Source: Corynebacterium sp. 74A (GTDB lineage Bacteria; Actinomycetota; Actinomycetes; Mycobacteriales; Mycobacteriaceae). Taken from it: DNA of 64,000 nt. The stretch is taken from NCBI RefSeq assembly GCF_008930665.1, contig NZ_PQMG01000002.1:124001-188000 (forward strand). Direction: 5' to 3'. Under the pieces are notes generated by a model, which did not search any database, was not told the DNA's origin, and worked only from the letters and a program-made list of their open reading frames with translations. Below, piece by piece: positions 20,248 to 28,338 of the stretch (its first letter is position 1; every line of letters begins with the position of its first letter). Position numbers and translations under genes: made by a program.

Positions 20248-21369
20248 CTAGCGGTTGAGGGCCGCGGTGGCGGAGCGATCAATACGGCCGAAATTGTAGT
20301 AGGCGGCGCAGGCCCCCTCGGGCGAGACCATGCAGGTACCGATCGGGGTGGCGGGCGTGCAGGCGGTGCCGAAGACGCGGCACTGCCAGGGCTTGATCCG
20401 GCCGGTGAGCACACTCCCGCACTCGCAGGCCTTCGGATCTTCCACCCGGCGGCCCGGAATATCGAAGCGCTTCTCTGCATCCCACGGCGCATAGTCCTCG
20501 TGGATAGCCAGGCCAGACTCGGGCAGTGTCCCCAGTCCGCGCCACTCGAAGCTCTCCCGCACCACAAAGGTTTCACCCAGCAGGGCCATGGCTTGTTTAT
20601 TGCCGCCGGGCTGGACCACGCGGGCGTATTGGTTATCCACTCGCGCCAGCCCAGCATCCACGTCACCGCTGATACATTGCCGCAGCAGCATCGCCACAGA
20701 TTGCAGCACATCGAGCGGCTCGAAACCGGCCACCGCCACGGGCATATCGTATTCAAAGGGCAAAAACTCGAAGGCGTCCGTGCCCACGATCGCGGCCACG
20801 TGCCCAGGCCCGATGAAGCCATTGACGATCGCCCGCAGGGGCGGCTCAATGAGGACGTGATTGGAAAACACCGAAAAGTTCTTAATGTCGAGCGCCTTGG
20901 CGGCGCGCAGCGTGGCAGCGGTGGAGGGCGCCGTGGTTTCAAATCCCACGGCAAAGAAGATCACGTGCTTATCGGGGTTCTTCTTCGCCAGCTCGAGAGA
21001 ATCCAAGGGCGAGTACACGAACTCCACATTGGCGCCACGCGCTCGGGCATCAAGCAGCGAGCCCTCCGATCCGGGCACGCGCATCATGTCCCCGAAGGTG
21101 GTGAAGAGCACGTCCGGCTGGGACGCCAGCCAGAGGGCGTCGTCGACACGCCCCATGGGGATCACGCACACCGGGCAGCCAGGGCCGTGCACGAGATTGA
21201 TGGAATCGGGGAGCAGATTCTCGATGCCATAGCGGTAAATGGTGTGGGTATGCCCGCCGCAGACCTCCATCAAAGACAACGGCTCCTCGAGGGCAGCGGC
21301 ATCGCGTTCAATACGATCTAGCAGGGCCCGCGCTGCGGCGGGGTCACGGAACTCATCAACAAACTTCAT
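20248..21369 (-). CDS. hypD: HypD, hydrogenase Fe(CN)2CO assembly protein
   Basis: The protein has 373 residues. HypD with HypC carries iron and receives cyanide and CO for the [NiFe] active site. Conserved blocks are MEVCGGHTHTIYRYG, HGPGCPVCVIP, GFETTAPSTAATL, FLPFEYDMP, and the C-terminal [4Fe-4S] cysteines in CECGSVLTG, WQCRVFGTACTP and EGACAAYYNFG. It is the last gene of a run from the HupK-like gene through two hypC genes. It starts eight bases after hypC. Confidence 0.97.
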   Translation of the reverse strand: MKFVDEFRDPAAARALLDRIERDAAALEEPLSLMEVCGGHTHTIYRYGIENLLPDSINLVHGPGCPVCVIPMGRVDDALWLASQPDVLFTTFGDMMRVPGSEGSLLDARARGANVEFVYSPLDSLELAKKNPDKHVIFFAVGFETTAPSTAATLRAAKALDIKNFSVFSNHVLIEPPLRAIVNGFIGPGHVAAIVGTDAFEFLPFEYDMPVAVAGFEPLDVLQSVAMLLRQCISGDVDAGLARVDNQYARVVQPGGNKQAMALLGETFVVRESFEWRGLGTLPESGLAIHEDYAPWDAEKRFDIPGRRVEDPKACECGSVLTGRIKPWQCRVFGTACTPATPIGTCMVSPEGACAAYYNFGRIDRSATAALNR

Positions 21370-21377
21370 CGCAACCG

Positions 21378-21647
21378 CTATCCGATATCCGAACGAGAGA
21401 AAGAATCGAGCTCATCATCGAAGGTCCCACCACCGAGCTGCTTGATTTGCTGCAGGGTGAGAGCGGCCTCATCCTCGTCGATCTTCGATAGCGCAAAGCC
21501 CACATGCACCAGCACCCATTCCCCCTCCTCGAGGGCCTCGCCCACCAAGAGATCGGTGGAAATCTTCCGGCTCACCCCAGACATTGACACTGTGGCACGG
21601 TGGCCATCCTCAATGTCCACGACTTGTGCGGGTACTCCCAGACACAT
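21378..21647 (-). CDS. hypC: HypC, hydrogenase maturation chaperone
   Basis: The protein has 89 residues. It begins MCLGVPAQV, the family signature in which the Cys after the start Met binds the iron intermediate. AAGGG precedes the ATG. It is immediately upstream of hypD, the usual HypC partner. It has a longer acidic tail than the second HypC at 21700, and is the better candidate for the general HypC. Confidence 0.95.
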   Translation of the reverse strand: MCLGVPAQVVDIEDGHRATVSMSGVSRKISTDLLVGEALEEGEWVLVHVGFALSKIDEDEAALTLQQIKQLGGGTFDDELDSFSRSDIG

Positions 21648-21699
21648 CGGTGTTCCCTTCTTCGGTGCTAGCGAGGATTCTCAGCTTTATTCACAAATT

Positions 21700-21993
21700 T
21701 TACTCCCGCTGCGCGGGCTCACCTAACGCGGATGGGCCCTGGCGGTGCCCCCGCGGCAGCCGCTCCGGCCGCAGCAGATTGAGCTCGGCGATAGCGCGAA
21801 GCGAGGCTTCGGCATCCGCCGCGTCCACCACGGTCATGGCGAAGCCCTGTTGGATCAGCACATAGTCGCCCACCTCGGCCTCGGGCAGATAGGACATATT
21901 CACTTCCCGCCGCTGCCCGGCCATATCCACCTCGGCCATGCTCAACAGGCCAGGCTCGCGGGAGAGAATCTTGGCGGGGATTCCGAGACACAT
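21700..21993 (-). CDS. second HypC paralogue (HupF/HoxL-like by context)
   Basis: The protein has 97 residues starting MCLGIPAKIL, with the same N-terminal Cys and HypC beta-barrel pattern (VGDYVLIQQGFAMTVVD). It begins two bases after the stop of the large-subunit-like gene, and GGAGGAGGA lies across the junction. In Rhizobium and Ralstonia a second HypC-like protein (HupF/HoxL) works with a large-subunit-like scaffold (HupK/HoxV). The pairing here matches that arrangement. The assignment to HupF/HoxL is by context rather than a distinctive residue. Confidence 0.85.
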   Translation of the reverse strand: MCLGIPAKILSREPGLLSMAEVDMAGQRREVNMSYLPEAEVGDYVLIQQGFAMTVVDAADAEASLRAIAELNLLRPERLPRGHRQGPSALGEPAQRE

Positions 21994-21995
21994 CT

Positions 21996-23171
21996 TTAGT
22001 CCTCCTCCTCGGCGCTCGCAGCCGATACGGTATCTTCACGCAGCTGCAGCCCCATCTGCCCCCGCGGGGCAGCGGCGCAGGGCAGGCAGGGATCAGCGGT
22101 ACGGATCGATTCCTCCACATCGGAGTCCTGCACCAGCGCGTGACGCATCATCTGCGCCAACCAGTACTCGTTCTGGGCGGTGGGGGTGAGGATGCGGCAC
22201 TCCACCACTCGCTGCTGCTCATCCACCGTATATGTGTGGGCGAGTAGCCCGCGCGGCCCATCGACGACCCCGGTGAAACTGCCCGCCCGCGGCTGCAGCT
22301 CCGCCTGAATATCCGCACCATAGAGCTCCTTTTCCGAGCGGAGCCGCTCGACTGCCGCCATGCGGCGGCGAATCTCCGCCACCATGACCGCCGTCAGGCC
22401 CCGCTCCGCAGTGGCGGCATCAGCATGTGCCACCGGGCCCACCCGGTAGGGCTGCCACTGCCCCGAGGACAGCTGCACCTGCGGGCGGGGTGCCGGATCA
22501 CCGGGGCGCGTTTCGCGGATACGTTCAGCGCTGTCCGCCGCGGCGAAGCTCTCGCCTGAGGAGAGCACAATCCGGTCCCCCACCGGGTCCGTTCCCAGGT
22601 GCATATCCACTCCCTGCCACGGGGGCACGGGAGATTCCGCCGCGGCACACTCCAGCAGCTCCGCGCACAACTGCTCGACATCCAGATCGAGCGCCTCCAC
22701 CGCGCCCCTATCGGCGGGGGCCACCACCCCACCCGGGGTGGCTACGCGGGGAAAATGCCCGGTGGCCCCGGCAGCCGCCATGAGTGCGTCGCCACGCTCT
22801 TTGAGCGCCCGTGCACTCTGCGGGCTCACGCTGAGGAACTTGGGCGCATAGGCGGACAGAGCGGCACCGTGGAGCAGGAGCTCCCGCACAGCGCGGGCGG
22901 TGGCGGGCAGAGTGGACACACCGTGCATCCGATCGAGCGCCGCCATCCCCGCCAAGTGGTGGGCCACGGGGCAGAGTCCGCAGAGGTGAGTCACCATGTG
23001 CACCACCTCGGCCACCGGTTTTCCGAGTAGTAGCGGCTCCAGTCGCGGCAGCCCCGAGAGGTCAAAGTGGGCATCAACGATGCGCCCGTCTCTATCGCGA
23101 GTGTAGAGCACCGTGGCCTCGAAAGGATCAATGATGGCGTCGAGGCGGATGCTGGTGGAGGAGTTAGACAT
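21996..23171 (-). CDS. [NiFe]-hydrogenase large-subunit-like protein, HupK/HoxV-type scaffold candidate
   Basis: The protein has 391 residues. It resembles a shortened large subunit with both cysteine pairs: HLCGLCPVAHH (C64, C67, H71) and DPCLPCAAA near the end (C362, C365). The His that closes the usual DPCxxCxxH motif is Ala368, and the tail is a short acidic stretch rather than a cleavable peptide. No small-subunit partner is encoded beside it. HupK/HoxV proteins are such large-subunit relatives that help assemble the cofactor, and a HypC paralogue follows directly, so a scaffold role is the best guess. A catalytic role is not excluded. Confidence 0.75.
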   Translation of the reverse strand: MSNSSTSIRLDAIIDPFEATVLYTRDRDGRIVDAHFDLSGLPRLEPLLLGKPVAEVVHMVTHLCGLCPVAHHLAGMAALDRMHGVSTLPATARAVRELLLHGAALSAYAPKFLSVSPQSARALKERGDALMAAAGATGHFPRVATPGGVVAPADRGAVEALDLDVEQLCAELLECAAAESPVPPWQGVDMHLGTDPVGDRIVLSSGESFAAADSAERIRETRPGDPAPRPQVQLSSGQWQPYRVGPVAHADAATAERGLTAVMVAEIRRRMAAVERLRSEKELYGADIQAELQPRAGSFTGVVDGPRGLLAHTYTVDEQQRVVECRILTPTAQNEYWLAQMMRHALVQDSDVEESIRTADPCLPCAAAPRGQMGLQLREDTVSAASAEEED

Positions 23172-23181
23172 AATAGATTCC

Positions 23182-23532
23182 ATGCATGAATTCAGCCTGC
23201 TGAGCGGCGTTGTCTCCACTGTATCCGCCCACGCCCCGGGAAGAACTGTGGAAAAAGTGGCGTTGCGCGTGGGCAGCCTCGCCGGTGTGGTCACCGAGGC
23301 GCTGTACGCCGCGTGGCCGCTGGCCCGCAGCGGCACCTGCTGCGCCGAGGCGACGCTGGACGTGGAGAACATCACCGCCACCGTTTACTGCCCCAGCTGC
23401 GCTGGGGAGGTGGAGATTGATGAGTATTTTGCCCTGACCTGCCCCCGCTGCGGCACGCCCACGGCGGACCTGCGGCGGGGACGCGAGTTCGAGATCGCCT
23501 ATATTGATCTCACCGATCCCCCGGCTTCGTAG
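23182..23532 (+). CDS. hypA: HypA, nickel chaperone (copy 1)
   Basis: The protein has 116 residues. It starts MHEFSLLSGV; His2 is the nickel ligand of the family, which fixes this start even though no good ribosome site is close (GGAGGAG is 18 bases away). The zinc site is CPSC and CPRC. The gene is on the plus strand, with its start only 11 bases from the divergent large-subunit-like gene. It converges on the protease gene with an 11-base gap, so its promoter must lie inside the opposite gene. It works with HypB to insert nickel. Confidence 0.92.
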   Translation: MHEFSLLSGVVSTVSAHAPGRTVEKVALRVGSLAGVVTEALYAAWPLARSGTCCAEATLDVENITATVYCPSCAGEVEIDEYFALTCPRCGTPTADLRRGREFEIAYIDLTDPPAS

Positions 23533-23543
23533 CTCCACAGCGT

Positions 23544-24092
23544 TCACCTCCCCGTGTCGGTGCTCTCGGCGGCCAACCAGTCGGCGATCACCTCGCGGGC
23601 GGCGGCGACAGCCTCCGGCAGCGCGGCGATCACCGGTTCGCTCAGGCCCACCGATAGCTCAGTGCTGGCGGGCACCACGCCCACCACGGCTATCTCCTCG
23701 GGTTCTGTGCCCAATAAGCGCGCCGCAGCAAGCAGATCCAGCAGACTCACTTGATGCGGGGAAAGATGCGACTGCACGAGCCGCGGCAGCTGGTCTCCGC
23801 GCAGGACTGTGACCTGTCCCGGCTGGGCACCCGCGATGGCGTCGAGAAGCAATAAACGGCGCGCCTGCTGTACCACGGGAAGAATCTCCATACCGGAGGT
23901 GCCGCCATCGATGAATTCCACGGGGCCGGGGCAGGCAGGATCCGCGAGGGGCTGGCGGCGATGGCTCGGCACCCACGCCAGCTCTGCGACCTCGCTGTCG
24001 CCGGTGGCCAGCTGACGCAGCAGCTCGAGACCGATCCCGTCATCGGACATGATGGGATTACCAATGCCCACCACCGTCACCGGCGCCGCCAC
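23544..24092 (-). CDS. hyaD: hydrogenase maturation protease
   Basis: The protein has 182 residues of the HyaD/HybD/HupD peptidase family. Nickel-sensing and substrate residues are in GIGNPIMSDDGIGLELL, IDGGTSGMEIL and SPHQVSLLD. It removes the C-terminal peptide of the large subunit after cofactor insertion; the 25357-27102 product carries such a peptide. GTG 24092 overlaps the stop of the cytochrome gene (TAGTG), so coupling is likely. The insert EVAELAWVPSHRRQPLADP is longer than usual in this region. Confidence 0.93.
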   Translation of the reverse strand: MAAPVTVVGIGNPIMSDDGIGLELLRQLATGDSEVAELAWVPSHRRQPLADPACPGPVEFIDGGTSGMEILPVVQQARRLLLLDAIAGAQPGQVTVLRGDQLPRLVQSHLSPHQVSLLDLLAAARLLGTEPEEIAVVGVVPASTELSVGLSEPVIAALPEAVAAAREVIADWLAAESTDTGR

Positions 24093-25360
24093 TAGCCGAT
24101 CTCCGGGGCGTCATAGGGCTGGGCGCCGCGGCGCAGCCACACTCCGCCGTTGATCATGGAGGAGACGCCACCATGGCGCTCGACCGAGTCCGCCCGCACC
24201 GCGAGATAGACGTGAATCCAGACGAACATCCACACGATGAACATGATCATGGCGTGAATGAGCCGCATGGTGGGGATACCGGTCCAGTGCACCGGGTAGC
24301 TAAAGAAGGACCAGATGATCGAGTTCTGGTTGTAGAGCCCGTAGAGCGCTAGTCCGCTGAGCATTTGGAAGAGACAGAGCAGATAGATCGCGGTATAGGC
24401 GAATTGCTGCAGCGGGTTGTGGGTGAGATAGAGCGGCGGGTGCTTCTGCAGGAAGAGATAGTACTTCAGGGTGCCCACCAGCCCGTGTAGATCCCGTTTG
24501 GAACGAATGGGCCACATCGCTCGCCATCGTAGCTGGCGGTGCCGCGAAGTTACCCAGATCACGCAGCGGGTAAAGCCCAGCAGCAGCCAGAGGAACGCGG
24601 CCACGAAGTGGATAAAGCGCACCCAGCCCATGAGATAGCCCAGATCGCCGCCGGGTTGCTGGGCGGGAAGCAGGCCGGGGTTCATGATGAAATAGCCGGT
24701 GACGGAGAGGATGACGATGAGCGCCACATTGCCCCAGTGCTGCAGGCGAAGCGGCACCGTCCACAGATTCACCCGCACCCACTGGTTGGGATTAGCGCGC
24801 ACATCCTTCATCGCGCGGTCTTTGTCCTCGACCTTCACCCCCACCACGCCTTGAAAGCGGAAGGGGCCGGGCTGGCCATCGGCATCCACATGGGCGGTGG
24901 CGATGCCGAGGAGGCGTTCACCCTTACGGCGGGCCGTCTTGACGGTCTGCACCAGTGGGGCGCGCTCCTCGTTCGACAGTTGCGACTGCTCGAGTACCGC
25001 CTCATAGTCGCCGCGCATAATCATCCGGGTCTGGTGCTCTTTATTGATCGTGATCGTGTCACAGACCGCCAGCGAATAGGGGCGCTCGGTACTGGCCGCG
25101 TCGAAAGATACGGCCGTCAGCTCCGCTTGGTCGATATCGGGGCGATTGACGTGCAGCGAGGTGCGTAGCGCCCGCTCCACGGGATCGGTGCTGTCCTGCG
25201 GCCCCACCGCGGCCAAGGCCAGAAGCCGACCGCTGGAATAGTGCCCCACCGAATAGGCCCGAGTCGGGCGCAGCACGCGCTCTGCGCCTTGGGGGCGGCG
25301 CTTCTTCGAGTGTGACTCGGCCCCGCGGCCCGAACCGTGCGGTGTGTGGAGGGTGGTCAT
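24092..25360 (-). CDS. hydrogenase cytochrome b subunit with N-terminal P-type-ATPase-like nucleotide-binding domain
   Basis: The protein has 422 residues; the ATG overlaps the large-subunit stop (ATGA) and follows GGAGG. Residues about 200-422 are a four-helix HyaC/b561-type cytochrome with haem-ligand candidates in LRLQHWGN, RFIHFVAA, RLIHAM and VWIHVY. It would anchor the exported hydrogenase and pass electrons to quinone. Residues about 43-187 are extra. They read like the N domain of P-type cation ATPases, with DPVERAL for DPtExAL, SFDAAS.RPYSLAV for F.S.RK.MSVV, MRGDYEAVLEQ for vKGApEaVLe, then GERLLGIATA and FQGVVGVK. No DKTGT phosphorylation site or transport helices are present. The domain match is my reading by eye. 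Confidence 0.85.
   Translation of the reverse strand: MTTLHTPHGSGRGAESHSKKRRPQGAERVLRPTRAYSVGHYSSGRLLALAAVGPQDSTDPVERALRTSLHVNRPDIDQAELTAVSFDAASTERPYSLAVCDTITINKEHQTRMIMRGDYEAVLEQSQLSNEERAPLVQTVKTARRKGERLLGIATAHVDADGQPGPFRFQGVVGVKVEDKDRAMKDVRANPNQWVRVNLWTVPLRLQHWGNVALIVILSVTGYFIMNPGLLPAQQPGGDLGYLMGWVRFIHFVAAFLWLLLGFTRCVIWVTSRHRQLRWRAMWPIRSKRDLHGLVGTLKYYLFLQKHPPLYLTHNPLQQFAYTAIYLLCLFQMLSGLALYGLYNQNSIIWSFFSYPVHWTGIPTMRLIHAMIMFIVWMFVWIHVYLAVRADSVERHGGVSSMINGGVWLRRGAQPYDAPEIG
24800..25234 (-). other. P-type-ATPase N-domain-like segment of the cytochrome b gene
   Basis: This covers codons 43-187. The order of blocks matches the PF13246-like cation-ATPase N domain throughout. It is fused ahead of the cytochrome helices with no frameshift or stop between them. 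Confidence 0.6.
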
Positions 25361-27102
25361 GGCGTCATCACCTCCATCACGCTCTCCCCGTTGGGGTCGA
25401 GCACGTGGACCGCGCAGGACATGCACGGATCAAAGGAGTGAATGGTGCGTAGCGGCTCCAGTGGCTGCTTCGGATCGACCAGCGGGTGCTTGCCGCCATG
25501 GGCGAGAGAGTGTTCATAGGGCCCCATCTGGCCGCGGGCATCGCGGCCGCCCGCCAGCCAGGTGGTGGGCACCACCGCCTGGTAGTTATCCACCTTGCCG
25601 TCTTTAATCCGCACCCAGTGGCCGAGCGTGCCGCGAGCCACCTCCAGCATGCTGAACCCCTCGCATTCCTGCGGCCAGCTGGAAGGCTCCCAGGTGGAGG
25701 AATCGAAGACGTCGATATCACCGCGGCGCAGGCCGTCGATGAACGCGGGCAGAATCGTATCCGCCAGGGCCTCGGCGGTGGTCACCGCCTCCACGGCGCG
25801 GGCGAAGGTGCGCCCAGCGGTGGAGTTGAGCTGCTCCACACGAATATCCAGCGCCTTCATGGCCTCATTCACCAGCCGTGTGGTGGTGGGTTCTTTTTGC
25901 AGATACGCCAGCAGCACCCGCGCGACCGGCCCGACCTGTGTGGGGCGGCCATCGTAGCGGGGTGCTTTCGACCAGGTGTATTCTTCGCTGTCTCCGAGCC
26001 ACTCATAGGGTGGCTGCGGCCCAGTGTAATCCACCACCGTTTCGCCTTCGGAGGGGTGCAGCCCCACGTCTTTGCCCTCGCTATAGCTGAACCACGCGCT
26101 GCTGACGAACTCGGTGATCTTGGCTGGGTCCAGCTCGTGCAGGGTGGAGTAATCGCCGTCGAGGATCACGCCGGGCCGAATATCGGGGTGGAAGGAGGAC
26201 ACGGGACGGCCGGTGGGATCGCCGCCATAGGTGGCGCCCGCCATGCCTACGGCGAGGAAGTTCGGGGCCGCCGCGCCAATATCGAAGTAGTCCTTATAGG
26301 CCCCCATGATCGCGACAGCATCTGGGTAGTAGCAGTCGTTGACGAACTCGAGGATCTCATCAATCCAGGAGGACACCTGATCGAGCTGCACCTGGTTGAC
26401 GGTCTCGGACTTATTGGGGTCAATCGAGCACGCCATTCCGCCGACGAGGAAGTTGGGGTGCGGGTTCTTGCCGCCAAAGACCGTATTGATGCGGATGATC
26501 GAGCGCTGGAACTGCAGCGCATCGAGGTAGTGCGAGACCGCCATGAGATTCGCTTCCGGCGGCAGGCGATAATCAGGGTGCTCCCAGTAGCCATTGCTAA
26601 AGATGGAGAGCTGGCCGGAATCCAGCACCCCTTGGATGGTCTCTTTCACCTTCTGGAAGGTGGTTTCGCTGTTGTTCTTCCACGTCGATCCGATCGAGGC
26701 GGCAAACTCTACGGCTTTTTTCGGATCAGCCTCGGCCGCAGAGACCACATTCACCCAGTCCAGGGCGTGCAGGTGATAAAAGTGCACCACGTGATCGTGC
26801 ACTTCCTGCGATCCCAGCACCAGATCGCGAATCAGTCGCGCCTGCTTGGGCACGGTGGAGCCGATGGCGTCTTCCACCGCCACCACCGATCCGATCGAGT
26901 GCACGCCGGTGCACACCCCGCAGATGCGGCCTACAAAGGCCCACACATCACGCGGGTCACGGCCCTCCACGATTTCCTCGATCCCGCGAAATTGCGTGGT
27001 CTCCGACCATGCGTTGGTGATCTTCTCCCCCTCGCGCTCCAGCTCGATACGCAGGTGTCCTTCGATGCGAGTGAGGGGGTCAATGACAACGCGCTCTGCC
27101 AT
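25357..27102 (-). CDS. hyaB: [NiFe]-hydrogenase large subunit
   Basis: The protein has 581 residues, a full-length group 1-type large subunit. Motif L1 is RICGVCTGVH (C61, C64). Motif L2 is DPCMSCAVH (C560, C563, H566), and a 15-residue C-terminal peptide after H566 would be removed by the protease. These four cysteines bind Ni and Fe(CN)2CO. The start follows the small-subunit stop without a gap (TAAATG), and the cytochrome gene overlaps the end. It is exported with the Tat-targeted small subunit. Confidence 0.97.
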   Translation of the reverse strand: MAERVVIDPLTRIEGHLRIELEREGEKITNAWSETTQFRGIEEIVEGRDPRDVWAFVGRICGVCTGVHSIGSVVAVEDAIGSTVPKQARLIRDLVLGSQEVHDHVVHFYHLHALDWVNVVSAAEADPKKAVEFAASIGSTWKNNSETTFQKVKETIQGVLDSGQLSIFSNGYWEHPDYRLPPEANLMAVSHYLDALQFQRSIIRINTVFGGKNPHPNFLVGGMACSIDPNKSETVNQVQLDQVSSWIDEILEFVNDCYYPDAVAIMGAYKDYFDIGAAAPNFLAVGMAGATYGGDPTGRPVSSFHPDIRPGVILDGDYSTLHELDPAKITEFVSSAWFSYSEGKDVGLHPSEGETVVDYTGPQPPYEWLGDSEEYTWSKAPRYDGRPTQVGPVARVLLAYLQKEPTTTRLVNEAMKALDIRVEQLNSTAGRTFARAVEAVTTAEALADTILPAFIDGLRRGDIDVFDSSTWEPSSWPQECEGFSMLEVARGTLGHWVRIKDGKVDNYQAVVPTTWLAGGRDARGQMGPYEHSLAHGGKHPLVDPKQPLEPLRTIHSFDPCMSCAVHVLDPNGESVMEVMTP

Positions 27103-28338
27103 TTACTTACCTTCCTTAGTGTGCGGTTCCGCCGGCCCTGCCTCGGGGGTAGGGTGGGCGCGTGACGACGCCGTCTCCTCGGCCTCGCCAGCAGCAGCGG
27201 GAAGATCACCGAAGGCCGCGAGCAGCTCCTCGTCCTTATCTCCCGAGCGGATCGGAATTGTTTTAAATGTGGTGATGCCGGCGTGCACGGCCGCCCCAGC
27301 AATGCCGGCGCCTACTAGACCCCACCCCACCTTCTCCGCGGAGGACTCGACGCCAAAAGCACCCACATTGGGGAGTTCCTCGTAGAAGGGAGTGAACTTG
27401 TCAAAGAAGTGCTTCTCGGTACAGCCGATACACGGGTGACCGGCGCCGATCGGCCAGCCGGAGCGCATATTCCACTGCACAATCGGGCAGGGGCTAAAGG
27501 TGGAGGGGCCTTTGCAACCCACCTCGTAGAGGCACCAGCCATTGCGTGCGCCTTCATCGTCGAAGGTCTTCACGAACTGCCCGGCATCAAAGTGGGGGCG
27601 CTTGGGGCAGGAATCGTGGATGCGCTGATCGTAGGCGAAGAGCGGACGCCCCTCGGCGTCCACCTTGGGCGGCTCGCCATGAGTGAGCAGGTAGGTGATG
27701 GTGGCGGTAATAACCTCGCCGATCGGCGGGCAGCCGGAGACATTAATCACCGGCTTATCGGTGATGATCTCCTCCACGCCCACCGCGCCGGTGGGATTGG
27801 GGCGAGCCGCCTGCACCGAGCCATAGACGGCACAGGCCCCGACGGCGAGCACCACCGAGGCCCCCTCGGCGGCCTCGCGCAGCACCTGCTCCGAGGTTTT
27901 GCCGCCAATCATGCAGTAGATGCCGTTTTCCTTGGTGGGCACCGAACCATTAACCACCAAAATATGGGGTTCGCCGCGCATATCCTCGAGGGCCTTCTCG
28001 GCCCCATGCCCAGAGGCGGCCATGAGCAGCTCGTTGTAATTCAGCGACAGCAGATCCAGCACCATATCTTCGACGGTGGTGCCGCCGGAACGGATGAGCG
28101 ATTCCATACAGCCGGTACATTCCTGCAGCTGCAGCCACGCCACATTGGGCTTCTCGACGTTGCCTAGTTTCTCGGCAATTTCTTCTGCCTGGGCTTCAAA
28201 TCCGCTCATTACTGGAACGCCGGTGGCAAATACTCCCGCCATGGCGCCACATAACTTGAGAAAGTCACGCCGCGGTACTCCGCGCATTTCCAGATTTTCT
28301 CGAAGGTTTTTCCCTTGCCAACTATTCGCCAGATGCAT
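27103..28338 (-). CDS. hyaA: [NiFe]-hydrogenase small subunit, Tat exported
   Basis: The protein has 411 residues. The Tat signal VPRRDFLKLCGAMAG comes first, then the proximal-cluster motif ECTGCMES and GACAVYGS, NVSGCPP, and distal/medial cysteines (HDSCPKRPHF, CLYEVGCKGPSTFSPCP, GHPCIGCTE). A C-terminal helix (about GWGLVGAGIAGAAVHAG) can anchor it in the membrane. The two extra cysteines of O2-tolerant enzymes are absent (Gly in CTGC; Ser after GACAVYG). I chose ATG 28338, with AAGGG upstream; ATG 28287, before RGVPRRDF, is an alternative. It is the first structural gene. Confidence 0.95.
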   Translation of the reverse strand: MHLANSWQGKNLRENLEMRGVPRRDFLKLCGAMAGVFATGVPVMSGFEAQAEEIAEKLGNVEKPNVAWLQLQECTGCMESLIRSGGTTVEDMVLDLLSLNYNELLMAASGHGAEKALEDMRGEPHILVVNGSVPTKENGIYCMIGGKTSEQVLREAAEGASVVLAVGACAVYGSVQAARPNPTGAVGVEEIITDKPVINVSGCPPIGEVITATITYLLTHGEPPKVDAEGRPLFAYDQRIHDSCPKRPHFDAGQFVKTFDDEGARNGWCLYEVGCKGPSTFSPCPIVQWNMRSGWPIGAGHPCIGCTEKHFFDKFTPFYEELPNVGAFGVESSAEKVGWGLVGAGIAGAAVHAGITTFKTIPIRSGDKDEELLAAFGDLPAAAGEAEETASSRAHPTPEAGPAEPHTKEGK

